A stretch of 64,000 nucleotides of DNA from Frigidibacter mobilis (lineage in GTDB: Bacteria > Pseudomonadota > Alphaproteobacteria > Rhodobacterales > Rhodobacteraceae). The notes under the pieces are model-generated. The model searched no databases, was not told the origin of the DNA, and saw only the letters and a program-made list of their open reading frames with translations. A program made the position numbers and the translations under genes. The stretch is taken from NCBI RefSeq assembly GCF_001620265.1, contig NZ_CP012661.1, forward strand, positions 310,001 to 374,000, in the 5' to 3' direction. The first letter of the stretch is position 1; each line of letters begins with the position of its first letter. Below, piece after piece: positions 8,980 to 18,295 of the stretch.

Positions 8980-9008
8980 TTTACGTCGCGCCGCCCCTTT
9001 CCTATAAG
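8980..9008 (+). promoter_or_regulatory. predicted sigma-70 promoter of ileS
   Basis: TTTACG at 8980-8985 and TATAAG at 9003-9008 match the -35 and -10 consensus at 4/6 and 5/6 positions, with the ideal 17-bp spacing. Transcription would start near 9015 and leave a leader of about 160 nt before the ileS ATG. Confidence 0.5.
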
Positions 9009-9052
9009 GCGCGCATGACCCTGCCCGCCGCACATGCCTTGCGAATTACCGG

Positions 9053-9084
9053 CCCGGCGCTCTGATCCGTTCAGAGCGGCCGGG
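9053..9084 (+). promoter_or_regulatory. stable hairpin in the ileS leader
   Basis: CCCGGCGCTCTGA (9053-9065) pairs with TCAGAGCGGCCGGG (9071-9084) around the loop TCCGT, with one bulged G. That is a 13-bp stem in the 5' untranslated region of ileS. No uridine run follows, so it is not a simple terminator. A 16-codon open frame (9015-9065) ends inside the left arm. The regulatory meaning is unproven. Confidence 0.35.
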
Positions 9085-9175
9085 AGAGATGCTTGCCGGG
9101 GGGTGCCGGAGATCCGCGCCCGCCGTTCCCAGATAGTCAGGGCCCCTACGCGGCCCGCCCCCGAGGATCGTTCCG

Positions 9176-12100
9176 ATGTGCGCCGAGACCGCTGACCCGA
9201 CCGCCGATACCGTCGACTACCGCGACACCGTGTTCCTGCCCGAGACCCCGTTCCCGATGCGCGCCGGCCTTCCCGCGCGTGAGCCGGGCTGGCTGGAGCG
9301 GTGGGAGAAGATCGGCGTCTATGACCGCCTGCGCGCCAAGCAGGGCCGCGCGCCCTTCACGCTGCATGACGGCCCGCCCTATGCCAACGGCCACCTGCAT
9401 ATCGGCCACGCGCTGAACAAGACCATCAAGGACATGATCGTGCGCAGCCACCAGATGATGGGCTTTGACGCGCGCTATGTGCCGGGCTGGGACTGCCACG
9501 GCCTGCCGATCGAATGGAAGATCGAGGAGCAATACCGCGCCAAGGGCCTCGACAAGGACGATGTCGACGTGGTCGCCTTCCGGCAGGAATGCCGCAAGTT
9601 CGCCGAAGGCTGGGTCGACATCCAGCGCGAGGAGTTCAAGCGGCTGGGGATCACCGGCAACTGGGCAGACCCCTACCTGACCATGGATTTCCACGCCGAG
9701 GCGGTGATCGCCGAGGAGTTCATGAAGTTCCTGATGAACGGCTCGCTGTATCAGGGGTCCAAGCCCGTGATGTGGTCGCCGGTGGAAAAGACCGCGCTGG
9801 CCGAGGCGGAGGTGGAGTATCACGACCTGACCTCGCATACGGTGTGGGTGCGGTTCAAGGTGACCGAATGGGGAAGCAGAATGGTGGCCGTCTCGGATGG
9901 CTCGATTGCTCACCTGGAACCAGCCGCTATGACGGCACATGTAGGAGCGGAGAAGAGCAAGCTCGACAGTGCGTCGGTGGTCATCTGGACGACAACGCCG
10001 TGGACTATCCCTCAGAATCGAGCAGTCGCATTCAATCCTTCCATCTCCTACGTCGCGGTAGAGGTTTTGAAGGTTATCGAGGGAAGCACTGCTAAGGTCG
10101 GAGAAGTGCTCGTTCTTGCAGAAAACCTTGTCAAGGCGACTTTGGCCTCTGCCAAAGTCGAGGAATGGCAACAAGTCGCCAAGCTCCACGACTTGGAGCA
10201 TACAGTCCTCGCCCATCCCTACGCCAACATCGAAGGCGGCAACGGCGAGTGGGACTTCGCCGTCCCGATGCTCCCCGGCGACCATGTCACCGACGAGGCG
10301 GGCACCGGCTTTGTCCACACCGCCCCCTCGCACGGCGATGACGACTACCAGATGGGGCTGAAGTTCAACCTGCCGATGACCTACAATGTCGAGGCGGATG
10401 GCTCCTACCGGGCCGATCTGCCGCTGTTCGGCGGGCAGGCGATCCTGACGGCCGAGGGCAAGGAAGGCCCGGCCAACGTCTCGAACATCAAGGCGCTGCA
10501 CGGGGCCGGGGCGCTGTTTGCCAAGGGCAAGATCAAGCACTCCTACCCGCATTCCTGGCGGTCGAAGGCGCCGCTGATCTATCGCAACACCCCGCAATGG
10601 TTCGTCGCCATCGACAAGCCGCTGGAGGACGGGATGGGCCAGTATGGCGACACCATCCGCGCCCGGGCGCTGAAATCCATCGAGGATCTGGTGAAGTTCA
10701 CCCCGCCCTCGGGCCGCAACCGCCTGCATGCGATGATGGACAGCCGCCCCGACTGGGTGCTGTCGCGCCAGCGCGCCTGGGGTGTGCCGCTGACCTGCTT
10801 CACCAAACGCGGCGCCAAGCCGACCGACGCGGACTTCCTGCTGGAAGACCGGGCCGTGAATGCCCGAATTGTTGCCGCCTTCGAGGCGGAGGGGGCCGAC
10901 GTCTGGTATGCGCCCGGTTTCAAGGAGCGGATGCTGGACGGGCTGCGCGACCCCGAGGCCTATGACCAGGTGTTCGACGTGCTGGACGTGTGGTTCGATA
11001 GCGGTTCCACCCATGCCTTCGTGCTCCGCGACCGGGCCGATGGTACCGCTGACGGCATCGCCGATGTCTATATGGAAGGCACCGACCAGCACAGGGGCTG
11101 GTTCCACTCCTCGCTGCTGCAAGCCTGCGGCACCAAGGGGCGGGCGCCCTATCGGGGCGTTGTCACCCACGGCTTCACGCTGGACGAGAAGGGCATGAAG
11201 ATGTCCAAATCGCTGGGAAATACCATCGTCCCGGCGGAAATCGTCAAGGATTACGGCGCGGATATCCTGCGGCTGTGGGTGGCGCAGGCGGACTACACCG
11301 CCGACCAGCGCATCGGCAAAGAGATCCTGAAGGGCACCGCCGACAGCTACCGCCGTCTGCGCAACACCATGCGCTTCCTTCTGGGCAACCTCGAGGGCTT
11401 TACCGAGGCCGAGCGGGTGGCGCCGGCGGATATGCCCGAGCTGGAACGCTGGGTGCTGCACCGGCTGGCGGAACTCGACCATGTCGTGCGCAAGGGCTAC
11501 CGCGAGTATGACTTTCAGGGCGTGTTCCAGACGCTGTTCACCTTCTGCACGGTCGACCTGTCGGCGGTGTATTTCGACATCCGCAAGGACGCGCTTTATT
11601 GCGATCCGGCCGACAGTCTGCGCCGACGCGCGGCGCGCAGCACGCTCGACCTGCTGTTCCACCGGCTGACGACCTGGCTGGCGCCGATCCTGGTGTTCAC
11701 GATGGAAGAGGTGTGGCTGTGCCGCTTCCCGGGCGAGGACTCGTCGCTGCACCTGCAGGACATGCCCGAAACCCCGGCGGATTGGCGCGACGAGCCGCTG
11801 GCGGCGAAATGGGAGGCGCTGCGCCGGGTGCGCCGCGTGGTGACGGCGGCGCTGGAGGTGCAGCGCACCGCCAAGGCCATCGGCGCGAGCCTTGAAGCGG
11901 CGCCGGTGGTGCATGTCGAGGATGCGGCGGCGCTGGCGGCGCTGAAATCGGTGGATTTCGCGGAGGTGTGCATCACCTCGGGCATGGTGCTGACCGGCGA
12001 TCCGGCCCCGACCGAGGCGTTCCGCCTGCCCGAAGTGCCCGGCGTCGGCGTGGTGTTCGAGCTGGCCGAGGGCGAGAAATGCCAGCGCTGCTGGCAGATC

Positions 12101-12178
12101 CTGCCCGATGTCGGCAGCCATGCGCATGCCCACACCTGCGCGCGCTGCGATGCCGCGCTGACCGGGATGGGGAAGTAG
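9176..12178 (+). CDS. ileS: isoleucyl-tRNA synthetase
   Basis: IleRS charges tRNA-Ile and edits misactivated valine. The 1000-residue protein has the class I HIGH signature (HLHIGHALNK), the editing-domain motif TTPWTIPQNRA, KMSKS in the second half, and a C-terminal zinc knuckle of two CxxC pairs (CQRC, CARC). The ATG at 9176 begins MCAETADPTADTVDYRDTV, typical of alphaproteobacterial IleRS. An odd feature is bases about 9870-10215 (residues about 232-346, in the CP1 editing domain), which are clearly less GC-rich and use codons such as act, gct, gta, gga and ctt that are rare elsewhere in the gene. The frame stays intact. ogt follows after 4 bp. Confidence 0.98.
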   Translation: MCAETADPTADTVDYRDTVFLPETPFPMRAGLPAREPGWLERWEKIGVYDRLRAKQGRAPFTLHDGPPYANGHLHIGHALNKTIKDMIVRSHQMMGFDARYVPGWDCHGLPIEWKIEEQYRAKGLDKDDVDVVAFRQECRKFAEGWVDIQREEFKRLGITGNWADPYLTMDFHAEAVIAEEFMKFLMNGSLYQGSKPVMWSPVEKTALAEAEVEYHDLTSHTVWVRFKVTEWGSRMVAVSDGSIAHLEPAAMTAHVGAEKSKLDSASVVIWTTTPWTIPQNRAVAFNPSISYVAVEVLKVIEGSTAKVGEVLVLAENLVKATLASAKVEEWQQVAKLHDLEHTVLAHPYANIEGGNGEWDFAVPMLPGDHVTDEAGTGFVHTAPSHGDDDYQMGLKFNLPMTYNVEADGSYRADLPLFGGQAILTAEGKEGPANVSNIKALHGAGALFAKGKIKHSYPHSWRSKAPLIYRNTPQWFVAIDKPLEDGMGQYGDTIRARALKSIEDLVKFTPPSGRNRLHAMMDSRPDWVLSRQRAWGVPLTCFTKRGAKPTDADFLLEDRAVNARIVAAFEAEGADVWYAPGFKERMLDGLRDPEAYDQVFDVLDVWFDSGSTHAFVLRDRADGTADGIADVYMEGTDQHRGWFHSSLLQACGTKGRAPYRGVVTHGFTLDEKGMKMSKSLGNTIVPAEIVKDYGADILRLWVAQADYTADQRIGKEILKGTADSYRRLRNTMRFLLGNLEGFTEAERVAPADMPELERWVLHRLAELDHVVRKGYREYDFQGVFQTLFTFCTVDLSAVYFDIRKDALYCDPADSLRRRAARSTLDLLFHRLTTWLAPILVFTMEEVWLCRFPGEDSSLHLQDMPETPADWRDEPLAAKWEALRRVRRVVTAALEVQRTAKAIGASLEAAPVVHVEDAAALAALKSVDFAEVCITSGMVLTGDPAPTEAFRLPEVPGVGVVFELAEGEKCQRCWQILPDVGSHAHAHTCARCDAALTGMGK

Positions 12179-12182
12179 GCCC

Positions 12183-12632
12183 ATGCAGGCGGCGTTCGAC
12201 ACGCCGCTTGGCCGGCTGGTGCTGACCGAGGACGGCGGCGCGATCACGCGGCTGCACTGGGGCGCGGAGGCGGCGGGCGCAGGCTCGCCGCTGCTGGCCG
12301 AGGCGGGGGCGCAGCTGGCGGAGTATTTCGCCGGGCGGCTGACCCGGTTCGATCTGCCGTTGGCGCTTGGGGACGGGTTCCGCGGGCGGTTCCTGCAGGC
12401 GCTGTGCGACATTCCCTATGGCGAGACGCGGCGTTACGGCGATCTGGCGGCAGAGCTGGAGGTTTCGGCGCAGGCGGTGGGGCAGGCCTGCGGTGCCAAC
12501 CCGATCCCGGTGATCGTGCCCTGCCACCGGGTTTTGGGGGCTGCCGGGCTTGGCGGATTTTCGGCGCCGGGCGGGGTGGAGACCAAGGTCGCGCTGCTGC
12601 GGCTGGAAGGCGCCGCGGGCCTGCTGATCTAA
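12183..12632 (+). CDS. ogt: methylated-DNA--[protein]-cysteine S-methyltransferase
   Basis: This repairs O6-alkylguanine (and O4-alkylthymine) by irreversible transfer of the alkyl group to its own cysteine. The 149-residue protein has the active-site motif VPCHRVLG, preceded by the helix-turn-helix-like YGDLAAELEVSAQAVGQACGANP. It starts 4 bp after ileS and is probably cotranscribed. Its stop overlaps the convergent pcs stop by a few bases. At 149 residues it is a little shorter than E. coli Ogt but complete for the catalytic domain. Confidence 0.95.
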   Translation: MQAAFDTPLGRLVLTEDGGAITRLHWGAEAAGAGSPLLAEAGAQLAEYFAGRLTRFDLPLALGDGFRGRFLQALCDIPYGETRRYGDLAAELEVSAQAVGQACGANPIPVIVPCHRVLGAAGLGGFSAPGGVETKVALLRLEGAAGLLI

Positions 12633-13321
12633 CGCCGCGCCGGGACCAATTGCTGCACCGCGCCGGCCAGCAGCAGGTAGAGCGAGGTCACGACCAGGCC
12701 CCAATGCGCCCAGCTTTGCGGGTCGAAATCGACCCAGGCCGCCCATCCGGCAAAGCCGGTCCAGGCCAGCGCCATCGGCAGCGAGATCGCGCGCCATCGG
12801 TCGGTACGCACCGGGTGGATGAACTTGACGTTCAGGAACATCGCCACCGCCAGCGCCACGACGATGGCCAGCGTCAGCTCGAAATTCGGCTTCAGCGCGA
12901 ACAGCACCAGCACCACCATGTTCCAGCAGGCCGGAAAGCCCGAGAAGGAATTGTCCTTCGTTTTCATGCGCGTATCGGCGAAGTAGATCACCGAGCCATA
13001 GACGATGACGATGATGGCGATCCAGCCGGTCCAGCCCGGCAGGAGGCCGGACTTGAACAGCGCATAGGCCGGGATGAACACATAGGTCAGGTAGTCGATG
13101 ATGAGGTCCAGCAGCACCCCGTCATAGGTGGGCCAGTTGACCTTGACCTGATAGCGCCGGGCCAGCGGGCCGTCGACGCCGTCCACGACCAGCGCCACGA
13201 CCAGCCACAGGAACATTAGGCTCCACTGTTCCTCGACCGCCGCAAGCATGGCGAGCATCGACAGCACGGCGCCGGTGGCGGTGAGAAGGTGAACGAAAAG
13301 GGCTTTGAAGCGCAGGGTCAT
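12629..13321 (-). CDS. pcs: phosphatidylcholine synthase
   Basis: Pcs condenses CDP-diacylglycerol with choline to give phosphatidylcholine in one step, a pathway typical of alphaproteobacteria. The 230-residue membrane protein has the CDP-alcohol phosphotransferase signature, with DGVDGPLAR followed by DGVLLDLIID, and about eight hydrophobic segments. I chose the ATG at 13321 (MTLRFKALF). The much longer open frame that runs upstream across xerC is an artefact of GC-rich sequence. Its stop overlaps ogt, which is convergent. Inner membrane. Confidence 0.95.
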   Translation of the reverse strand: MTLRFKALFVHLLTATGAVLSMLAMLAAVEEQWSLMFLWLVVALVVDGVDGPLARRYQVKVNWPTYDGVLLDLIIDYLTYVFIPAYALFKSGLLPGWTGWIAIIVIVYGSVIYFADTRMKTKDNSFSGFPACWNMVVLVLFALKPNFELTLAIVVALAVAMFLNVKFIHPVRTDRWRAISLPMALAWTGFAGWAAWVDFDPQSWAHWGLVVTSLYLLLAGAVQQLVPARR

Positions 13322-13374
13322 CTGCCTGTCATGAAGGAATTTCGGGCGCCGTGCAACCGGGCGGGGCCCGGAAA

Positions 13375-14298
13375 TCATGCCCGCGGATGCGCCGCGGCAT
13401 AGACTTCCATCAGCCGCGTCGAATCTACCGCCGTATAGGCCTGGGTGGTGGACAGCGAGGCATGGCCCAGCAACTCCTGGATGCTGCGCAGATCGCCCCC
13501 GGCCGCCAGGAGATGCGTCGCAAAGCTGTGGCGCAGCGCGTGCGGCGTGGCGGTGGCAGGCAGGCCAAGCGACATCCGCGCCAGTTCCATTGCGCGGGCC
13601 ACCTGCCGCGCGTTCAGCGCGCCGCCGCGCACCCCGCGGAACAGCGGCGCGCCGTGGGCGGCGGGATGGGGACAGAGCCGCAGATATTCGGCCACCGCAT
13701 CGCGCGCGGCGGGCAGCACCGGCACGATCCGTTCGCGCCCGCCCTTGCCGAGGATGCGCAGCACCGGCGGCAGCGGCGCATCGGCGCCGGTCAGGCCAAG
13801 CGCTTCGGAGATCCGCAGCCCGCAGCCCCAGAGCAGCGTCAGCACCGCCACGTCGCGCGCCGCGGTCCAGGGCTCGCGCGCCTGATCCTCGACCATGCCG
13901 ATCATGGCGCGGGCGGCATCCTCGGCCAAGGGGCGCGGCAGGGGGCGTTTGAAGCGGGGACTGCGGGCGCCAAGCACCACGGTCGCGTCGAAACCCTCGC
14001 GGTCGGACAGCCAGCGATAGAAGCTGCGGACCGAGGAGAGGGCGCGGGCGAGCGAGCGGGCGCCGACGCCGCGACCGCGCTCTGCCGCCATCCAGGCGCG
14101 CAGGTCGGCCTGGGTGATCGCGGCAAGGGCAGCGGTGCCGGGCGCCGCGCCCCAATGCTGGGCAAGGAAGGAGAGGAACCCCACGACATCGGTACGATAG
14201 GCGGTGACGGTGTTCCTTGCGGCCCCGTCCAGCGCTGCCAGATGCGACAGCCAGGCCTGCAGCGCGTCGCGTGCCGCGGGCGTCAGCGACAGGCTCAC
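13375..14298 (-). CDS. xerC: site-specific tyrosine recombinase XerC
   Basis: XerC acts with XerD at dif to resolve chromosome dimers. The 307-residue protein has an N-terminal SAM-like core-binding domain (VTAYRTDVVGFLSFL). The catalytic set is complete: R in CGLRISEA, K in GKGGRER, HxxR in HALRHSFATHLL, H in LLGHASLSTTQ and Y in QAYT. The GTG start at 14298 overlaps the stop of the upstream DUF484 gene (GTGA). The DUF484-xerC pairing is conserved widely in proteobacteria. No nearby attachment site or integrated element suggests a mobile integrase, so the housekeeping role is favoured. Confidence 0.95.
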   Translation of the reverse strand: MSLSLTPAARDALQAWLSHLAALDGAARNTVTAYRTDVVGFLSFLAQHWGAAPGTAALAAITQADLRAWMAAERGRGVGARSLARALSSVRSFYRWLSDREGFDATVVLGARSPRFKRPLPRPLAEDAARAMIGMVEDQAREPWTAARDVAVLTLLWGCGLRISEALGLTGADAPLPPVLRILGKGGRERIVPVLPAARDAVAEYLRLCPHPAAHGAPLFRGVRGGALNARQVARAMELARMSLGLPATATPHALRHSFATHLLAAGGDLRSIQELLGHASLSTTQAYTAVDSTRLMEVYAAAHPRA

Positions 14299-15001
14299 GC
14301 CAGCCAGCGCCGCATCGCGCGTTCGAAGGCGCCGCCGAAGAAGGCCAGAAGGTCGGTGCCCTGCGTCGGCTTGAAATGGTGCGGGTCTTCGGAGCCAAGC
14401 ACCAGCATCGCCGGCAGCCGCCCCTCGCCCAGATCCAGCCGGATTGCGGCTTCCGAGCGGATCCAGCCGGCCGTGTCGCCATAGACGCCGTCCGCCGAGG
14501 GATGGGTCTGGCGCAGCACCACCGGGCGCATCGCGCCGTGGCGGGGCCGCGGAGGTAGGCCTCGACGAAGCCCGGCTCGGCTACGCAGAGCACTGCGCCC
14601 ACCCGCGCCAGCGCCGGGTCGTCGCCGCTCTGCACGGTTTCCAGCACCAGCCGCACCGCATCGAGCCGCAGGATCTCGGCCAGGTCGGTGCCAAGCGCCA
14701 GCAGGAAATCCTCGAATTTCAGCGGCTCCAGCATCCGTAGCACGGCACGGTGGATCTGGTTGGTGCCGGCAAGGTTTTCATAGGCCGCGGCGATGACTGA
14801 ACGGTGGGTATCTTCCAGCCGGTCCAGCCGCGCCTCAAGCCGTTCCATCGCAATGCCGCGCAGGTCGACGATGTTCGCGCCCATCGCCCGCTCGTTCGCG
14901 GCGATCAGTGCGCGCATCAGGTCGCGGTCCTCAAGGATGACCTCGGGCTGCGAGATGATCTTGTCGCGCAGCGGCTGGTCGATGGGGGCGCTTTCGGCCA
15001 T
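14295..15001 (-). CDS. DUF484 family protein (one frameshift)
   Basis: The N-terminal part (MAESAPIDQPLRDKIISQPE onward) and the C-terminal part (MRPVVLRQTHPSADGVYG onward) are in different frames. They join sensibly as a DUF484 (GAF-like) protein of about 235 residues if one C is added to the C run opposite 14543-14546, restoring RGPRHGAMRPVV. The gene lies directly upstream of xerC with overlapping stop and start, the conserved arrangement of this family. Function unknown. The break is probably a sequencing or assembly deletion, since the flanks show no decay. Confidence 0.85.
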
Positions 15002-15119
15002 GTCTCGGGTCCGTCCGTTCGGGCTTGTGGGGACAGCATACAGGCAGGGGCGAATTGAAACAATCCCGTGAAGATTGCGTGAGGGGGAATGTGGAGCGGT
15101 TGTAGGGGGCGCTTTGCAG

Positions 15120-15250
15120 ACTTGGCCACCCGTGCGCGACCTTTCACCCGGAGCCACTGGCGGCATGAGCCCCGCCGGCCGGGCTCTTTTGGGTCCGTCC
15201 GGTGCGGTTGAGAGGGTGCCGCGTGGCGAAGGCGATGGCCTTCGCCAGGC
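15120..15250 (-). repeat. intergenic repeat, family B copy 2 (inverted)
   Basis: Read on the minus strand this repeats the blocks of the copy at 8714: GGCGAAGGCCATCGCCTTCG, then CACCGGACGGACCC and GGCTCCGGGTGAAAGGT. It lies in the 351-bp gene-free stretch between the DUF484 gene and the aldolase gene. That stretch otherwise contains the aldolase terminator at 15298-15330 and the presumed promoter region of the DUF484-xerC unit (15002-15110). Confidence 0.6.
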
Positions 15251-15297
15251 AACGGGTGGTGAAGATCATCGCTAGCCATTTGTCACGCCCAGAACAC

Positions 15298-15330
15298 AAA
15301 AGGCCCGCCGCATTCCTGCGGGCGGGCCCT
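15298..15330 (-). terminator. rho-independent terminator of the transaldolase-like gene
   Basis: GGCCCGCC and GGCGGGCC flank a short loop. On the minus strand the stem is followed by TTTTG. It begins 23 bases past the stop of the gene at 15353, in the right orientation. Confidence 0.75.
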
Positions 15331-15352
15331 GTCACTCACGAAGCGTGCCGGA

Positions 15353-16006
15353 TCAGAGGATCTTCTGGCCGGTCTTCGCCCAGTCGGCGGTGAACTGCTC
15401 CAGCCCCTTGTCGGTCAGGATATGGTTGGCCATCGCCTTGATGACCGCGGGCGGCGCGGTGATGACGTCGGCGCCGACCAGGGCCACATCGGTGATATGG
15501 TTCACGTTGCGGATCGAGGCGGCAAGGATCTCGGTGTCGAAATCGTAATTGTCATAGATGGTGCGGATATCCTCGATCAGTTGCACGCCATCGAGGTTGA
15601 TGTCGTCGAGCCGGCCGATGAAGGGCGAGATGAAGGCGGCGCCGGCCTTGGCAGCCAGGATCGCCTGCGCGGCCGAGAAGCACAGCGTGACATTGACCAT
15701 GTGGCCTTCGGATGCGAAAGCCTTGCAGGCGGTCAGGCCGGCCCAGGTCAGCGGCACCTTGATCGCAATGTTGGGGGCGATCTTGGCGAGTTTCAGACCT
15801 TCGGCGATCATGTCCTTGGCTTCCAGAGCCACGACCTCGGCCGAGACCGGGCCTTCGACCATGTCGCAGATTTCCTTGGTGACCTCGAGGATGTCACGCC
15901 CCGATTTCAGGATCAGCGACGGGTTGGTGGTCACGCCATCGACCATGCCAAGGTCGTTGAGTTCCTTGATGGCGGCCACATCGGCGGTATCGACGAAGAA
16001 TTTCAT
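15353..16006 (-). CDS. transaldolase / fructose-6-phosphate aldolase family protein
   Basis: The 217-residue protein belongs to the short transaldolase subfamily (TalC/FSA, TIGR00875 type): start [23 protein letters not shown], the Schiff-base lysine K83 in IAIKVPLT, and [11 protein letters not shown]. Members either transfer dihydroxyacetone in the pentose-phosphate pathway or cleave fructose 6-phosphate; length and motifs cannot separate these activities with certainty. I prefer the ATG at 16006, because AGGA lies about 8 bases upstream of it. An ATG three codons earlier is also possible. It is divergent from priA and followed by a clear terminator. Confidence 0.92.
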   Translation of the reverse strand: MKFFVDTADVAAIKELNDLGMVDGVTTNPSLILKSGRDILEVTKEICDMVEGPVSAEVVALEAKDMIAEGLKLAKIAPNIAIKVPLTWAGLTACKAFASEGHMVNVTLCFSAAQAILAAKAGAAFISPFIGRLDDINLDGVQLIEDIRTIYDNYDFDTEILAASIRNVNHITDVALVGADVITAPPAVIKAMANHILTDKGLEQFTADWAKTGQKIL

Positions 16007-16092
16007 GGGGGGCATCCTGCAGAGAAAGGGTTGCTGCCCTGATACCTCATGCCGGCCGGTGCCGAAACCCCCGTTTGCAGGGGGTGCCCGGC

Positions 16093-18286
16093 ATGGATGA
16101 GGCCCTATTTTTCCCCGAGGGGGGGGCGTCGCCGTGCTGACGGCAGAGCCGGTCGGCCGGGTGCTGGACTACCGCGCCCCGGAGGGCGGCTGCGCCGAGG
16201 GCGCCTTCGTCGTGGTGCCGCTGGGGCCGCGGCTGGTGATGGGCGTGGTCTGGGGCCCCGGCGAGGGCGGGTTCGATCTGGCGAGATTGCGGGCGGTGAA
16301 CCGGGTACTCGACGTGGCGCCGATGCGGGCCGAGCTGCGCAGCTTCTTGCTGCGCGCCGCCGACTACACGCTGACCCCGCCTCCGGCGATGCTGCGGCTG
16401 GCGACGCGCAGCCCCGGCCTGGGCGAGGCGCCGGGGCCGCGTCGGGTGTACCGTCTGGCCGGGACCGAGCCCGCGCGGATGACCGAGGCGCGGGCGCGGG
16501 TGCTGGACGCGCTGCAATCCTTCGGCGGCGCGGCGCTGACCCTGTCGGAACTGGCGGCGGCGGCCGAGGTGACCACCAGCGTGGTCAAGGGGCTCGTCAA
16601 GATCGGTGCCGTGCTGGAGGAGGAGGCGCCGCGCGACCTGCCCTATCCGCGGCTCGACCCGTCCCTGCCGGGGAAAGAGCTGTCCGGGGATCAGGCGGTG
16701 GGGGCCGAGCGGCTCCGCGCGGCAGTGCGGGCGGCGGCTATGGCACAACGCTGCTGAAGGGCGTTACCGGCTCCGGCAAGACCGAGGTGTATCTGGAGGC
16801 GGTGGCGGAATGCCTGGCGATGGGCCGGCAGGCGCTGGTACTGCTGCCGGAAATCGCGCTGACGGCGGAGTTCCTGACCCGGGTCGAGGCGCGCTTCGGC
16901 GCCCGCCCCGCCGAATGGCATTCGGGCGCCACCCAGACGGAACGGCGGCGGCTGTGGCGGATGGTGGGGCAGGGCGATGCGCAGCTGGTGGTGGGCGCCC
17001 GCTCGGCGCTGTTCCTGCCGTTCCGCGACCTTGGGCTGATCGTCGTCGATGAGGAGCATGACAGTTCCTACAAGCAGGAGGACGGCGTTCTCTACAACGC
17101 CCGTGACATGGCGGTGTTGCGTGCCTCGCTGTGCAGCGCGCAGGTGGTGCTGGCCTCGGCCACCCCCAGCCTGGAAAGCTGGGTGAATGCCGAGGCGGGG
17201 AAATATGCCCGCATCGACCTTGGTGCCCGCTTTGGCGTGGCCGAACTGCCCGAGATGCGCGCCATCGACATGCGCGCCGAAACCCTGCCCGGCGATCAGT
17301 GGATCGCGCCGACGCTGGCGGGGGCCGTGAAGGCGCGGCTGGCGGCGGGGGAGCAATCCCTGCTGTTCCTCAACCGCCGCGGCTATGCGCCCGTCACCAT
17401 CTGCCGCGCCTGCGGGCACCAGATCGGCTGCGAGCACTGCGATGCGCGGATGGTGGAGCATCGGTTCCTGAAGCGCCTCGTCTGCCATCAATGCGGTGCC
17501 AGCCGGCCGATCCCGCTGGCCTGTCCCTCCTGCGGGGTGGAGGGCAAGCTGGCGCCGGTGGGGCCGGGGGTGGAGCGGCTGGCCGAGGAGGTGGCGGCGA
17601 AGTTCCCGGCGGCGCGGGTGGCGGTGCTGTCCTCGGACCTGTTCGGCTCGGCCCGGGCGCTGAAGGCGCGGATTCTGGAGATTGCCGAGGGCGGGGCCGA
17701 CATCATCATCGGCACGCAACTGGTGGCGAAGGGGCACAATTTTCCGCTGCTGACTTTGGTGGGCGTGATCGACGCCGACCTTGGCCTGCAAGGATCGGAC
17801 CTGCGCGCGGCAGAGCGGACGTTTCAGCTGATGCGGCAGGTGGCGGGCCGGGCCGGGCGCGGGGCGAAGGCGGGCGTGGCGCTGCTACAGACCTTCCAGC
17901 CCGAACATGCGGTGATCCGCGCCATTCTGGGCGGGGATGAGGAAGGCTTCTGGCGTGCCGAGGCGGCAGAGCGGCGCGCGGCGGGGATGCCCCCCTACGG
18001 GCGGATGGCGGGGATCATCCTGTCTTCGCCCGACCTGCAGGTGGTGTTCGATTTCGGCGCCGAACTGGCGCGCCGCGATGGCCCGCTGCGGCGGATCGGG
18101 GCGCAGGTCTGGGGCCCGGCGCCGGCGCCGATTGCCCGGGTGCGGGGCCGGCACCGGGTGCGGCTGCTGGTCAAGGCCGACAAGGCGGCACCGCTTCAGG
18201 CAGCGCTGGCCGAATGGATCGCGCAACTGAAGCCGCCGAACAACCTGCGGCTGGCGGTGGATATCGACCCGCAGAGCTTCCTGTGA
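16093..18286 (+). CDS. priA: primosomal protein N' (PriA helicase), two frameshifts
   Basis: PriA recognises stalled forks and reloads the replisome. The best start is ATG 16093 (MDEALFFPE); the frame is lost in the G run 16119-16126 and resumes in [15 protein letters not shown] second break lies near 16729-16738, after which the helicase core runs in frame to the end. One added G at each site restores a protein of about 731 residues. Visible motifs are Walker [10 protein letters not shown], the DEEH box in [11 protein letters not shown], a zinc region with paired cysteines (CRAC, CEHC, CHQC, CPSC), and helicase motif QVAGRAGRG. priA is a core gene, so an assembly error is more likely than loss. 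Confidence 0.93.
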
Positions 18287-18295
18287 CCCGGCGCG

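Noticed and set aside
8754..9035. Short open frames in the gap before ileS
   Set aside because: They fall in palindromic GC-rich repeat sequence, overlap each other on both strands and show no protein family or ribosome-binding site.
9146..12412. A 1088-codon open frame on the minus strand opposite ileS
   Set aside because: It mirrors ileS codon structure in GC-rich DNA, has low-complexity Arg/His/Gln-rich content and no domain. The same holds for long antisense frames opposite the exonuclease gene (3133-4890), PBP1A (25604-27364), smc (43237-45102) and rsh (58916-61741).
13375..14298. The tyrosine recombinase as a sign of an integrated element
   Set aside because: It pairs with the DUF484 gene as housekeeping xerC does, and there are no neighbouring phage, relaxase or cargo genes and no tRNA attachment site.
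12629..15166. A single 845-codon minus-strand gene spanning pcs, xerC and DUF484
   Set aside because: Only the 3' third (Pcs) and the 5' fifth (DUF484 N-terminus) look like protein families; the middle is an out-of-frame read of xerC. Two normal genes plus a frameshifted one explain it better.
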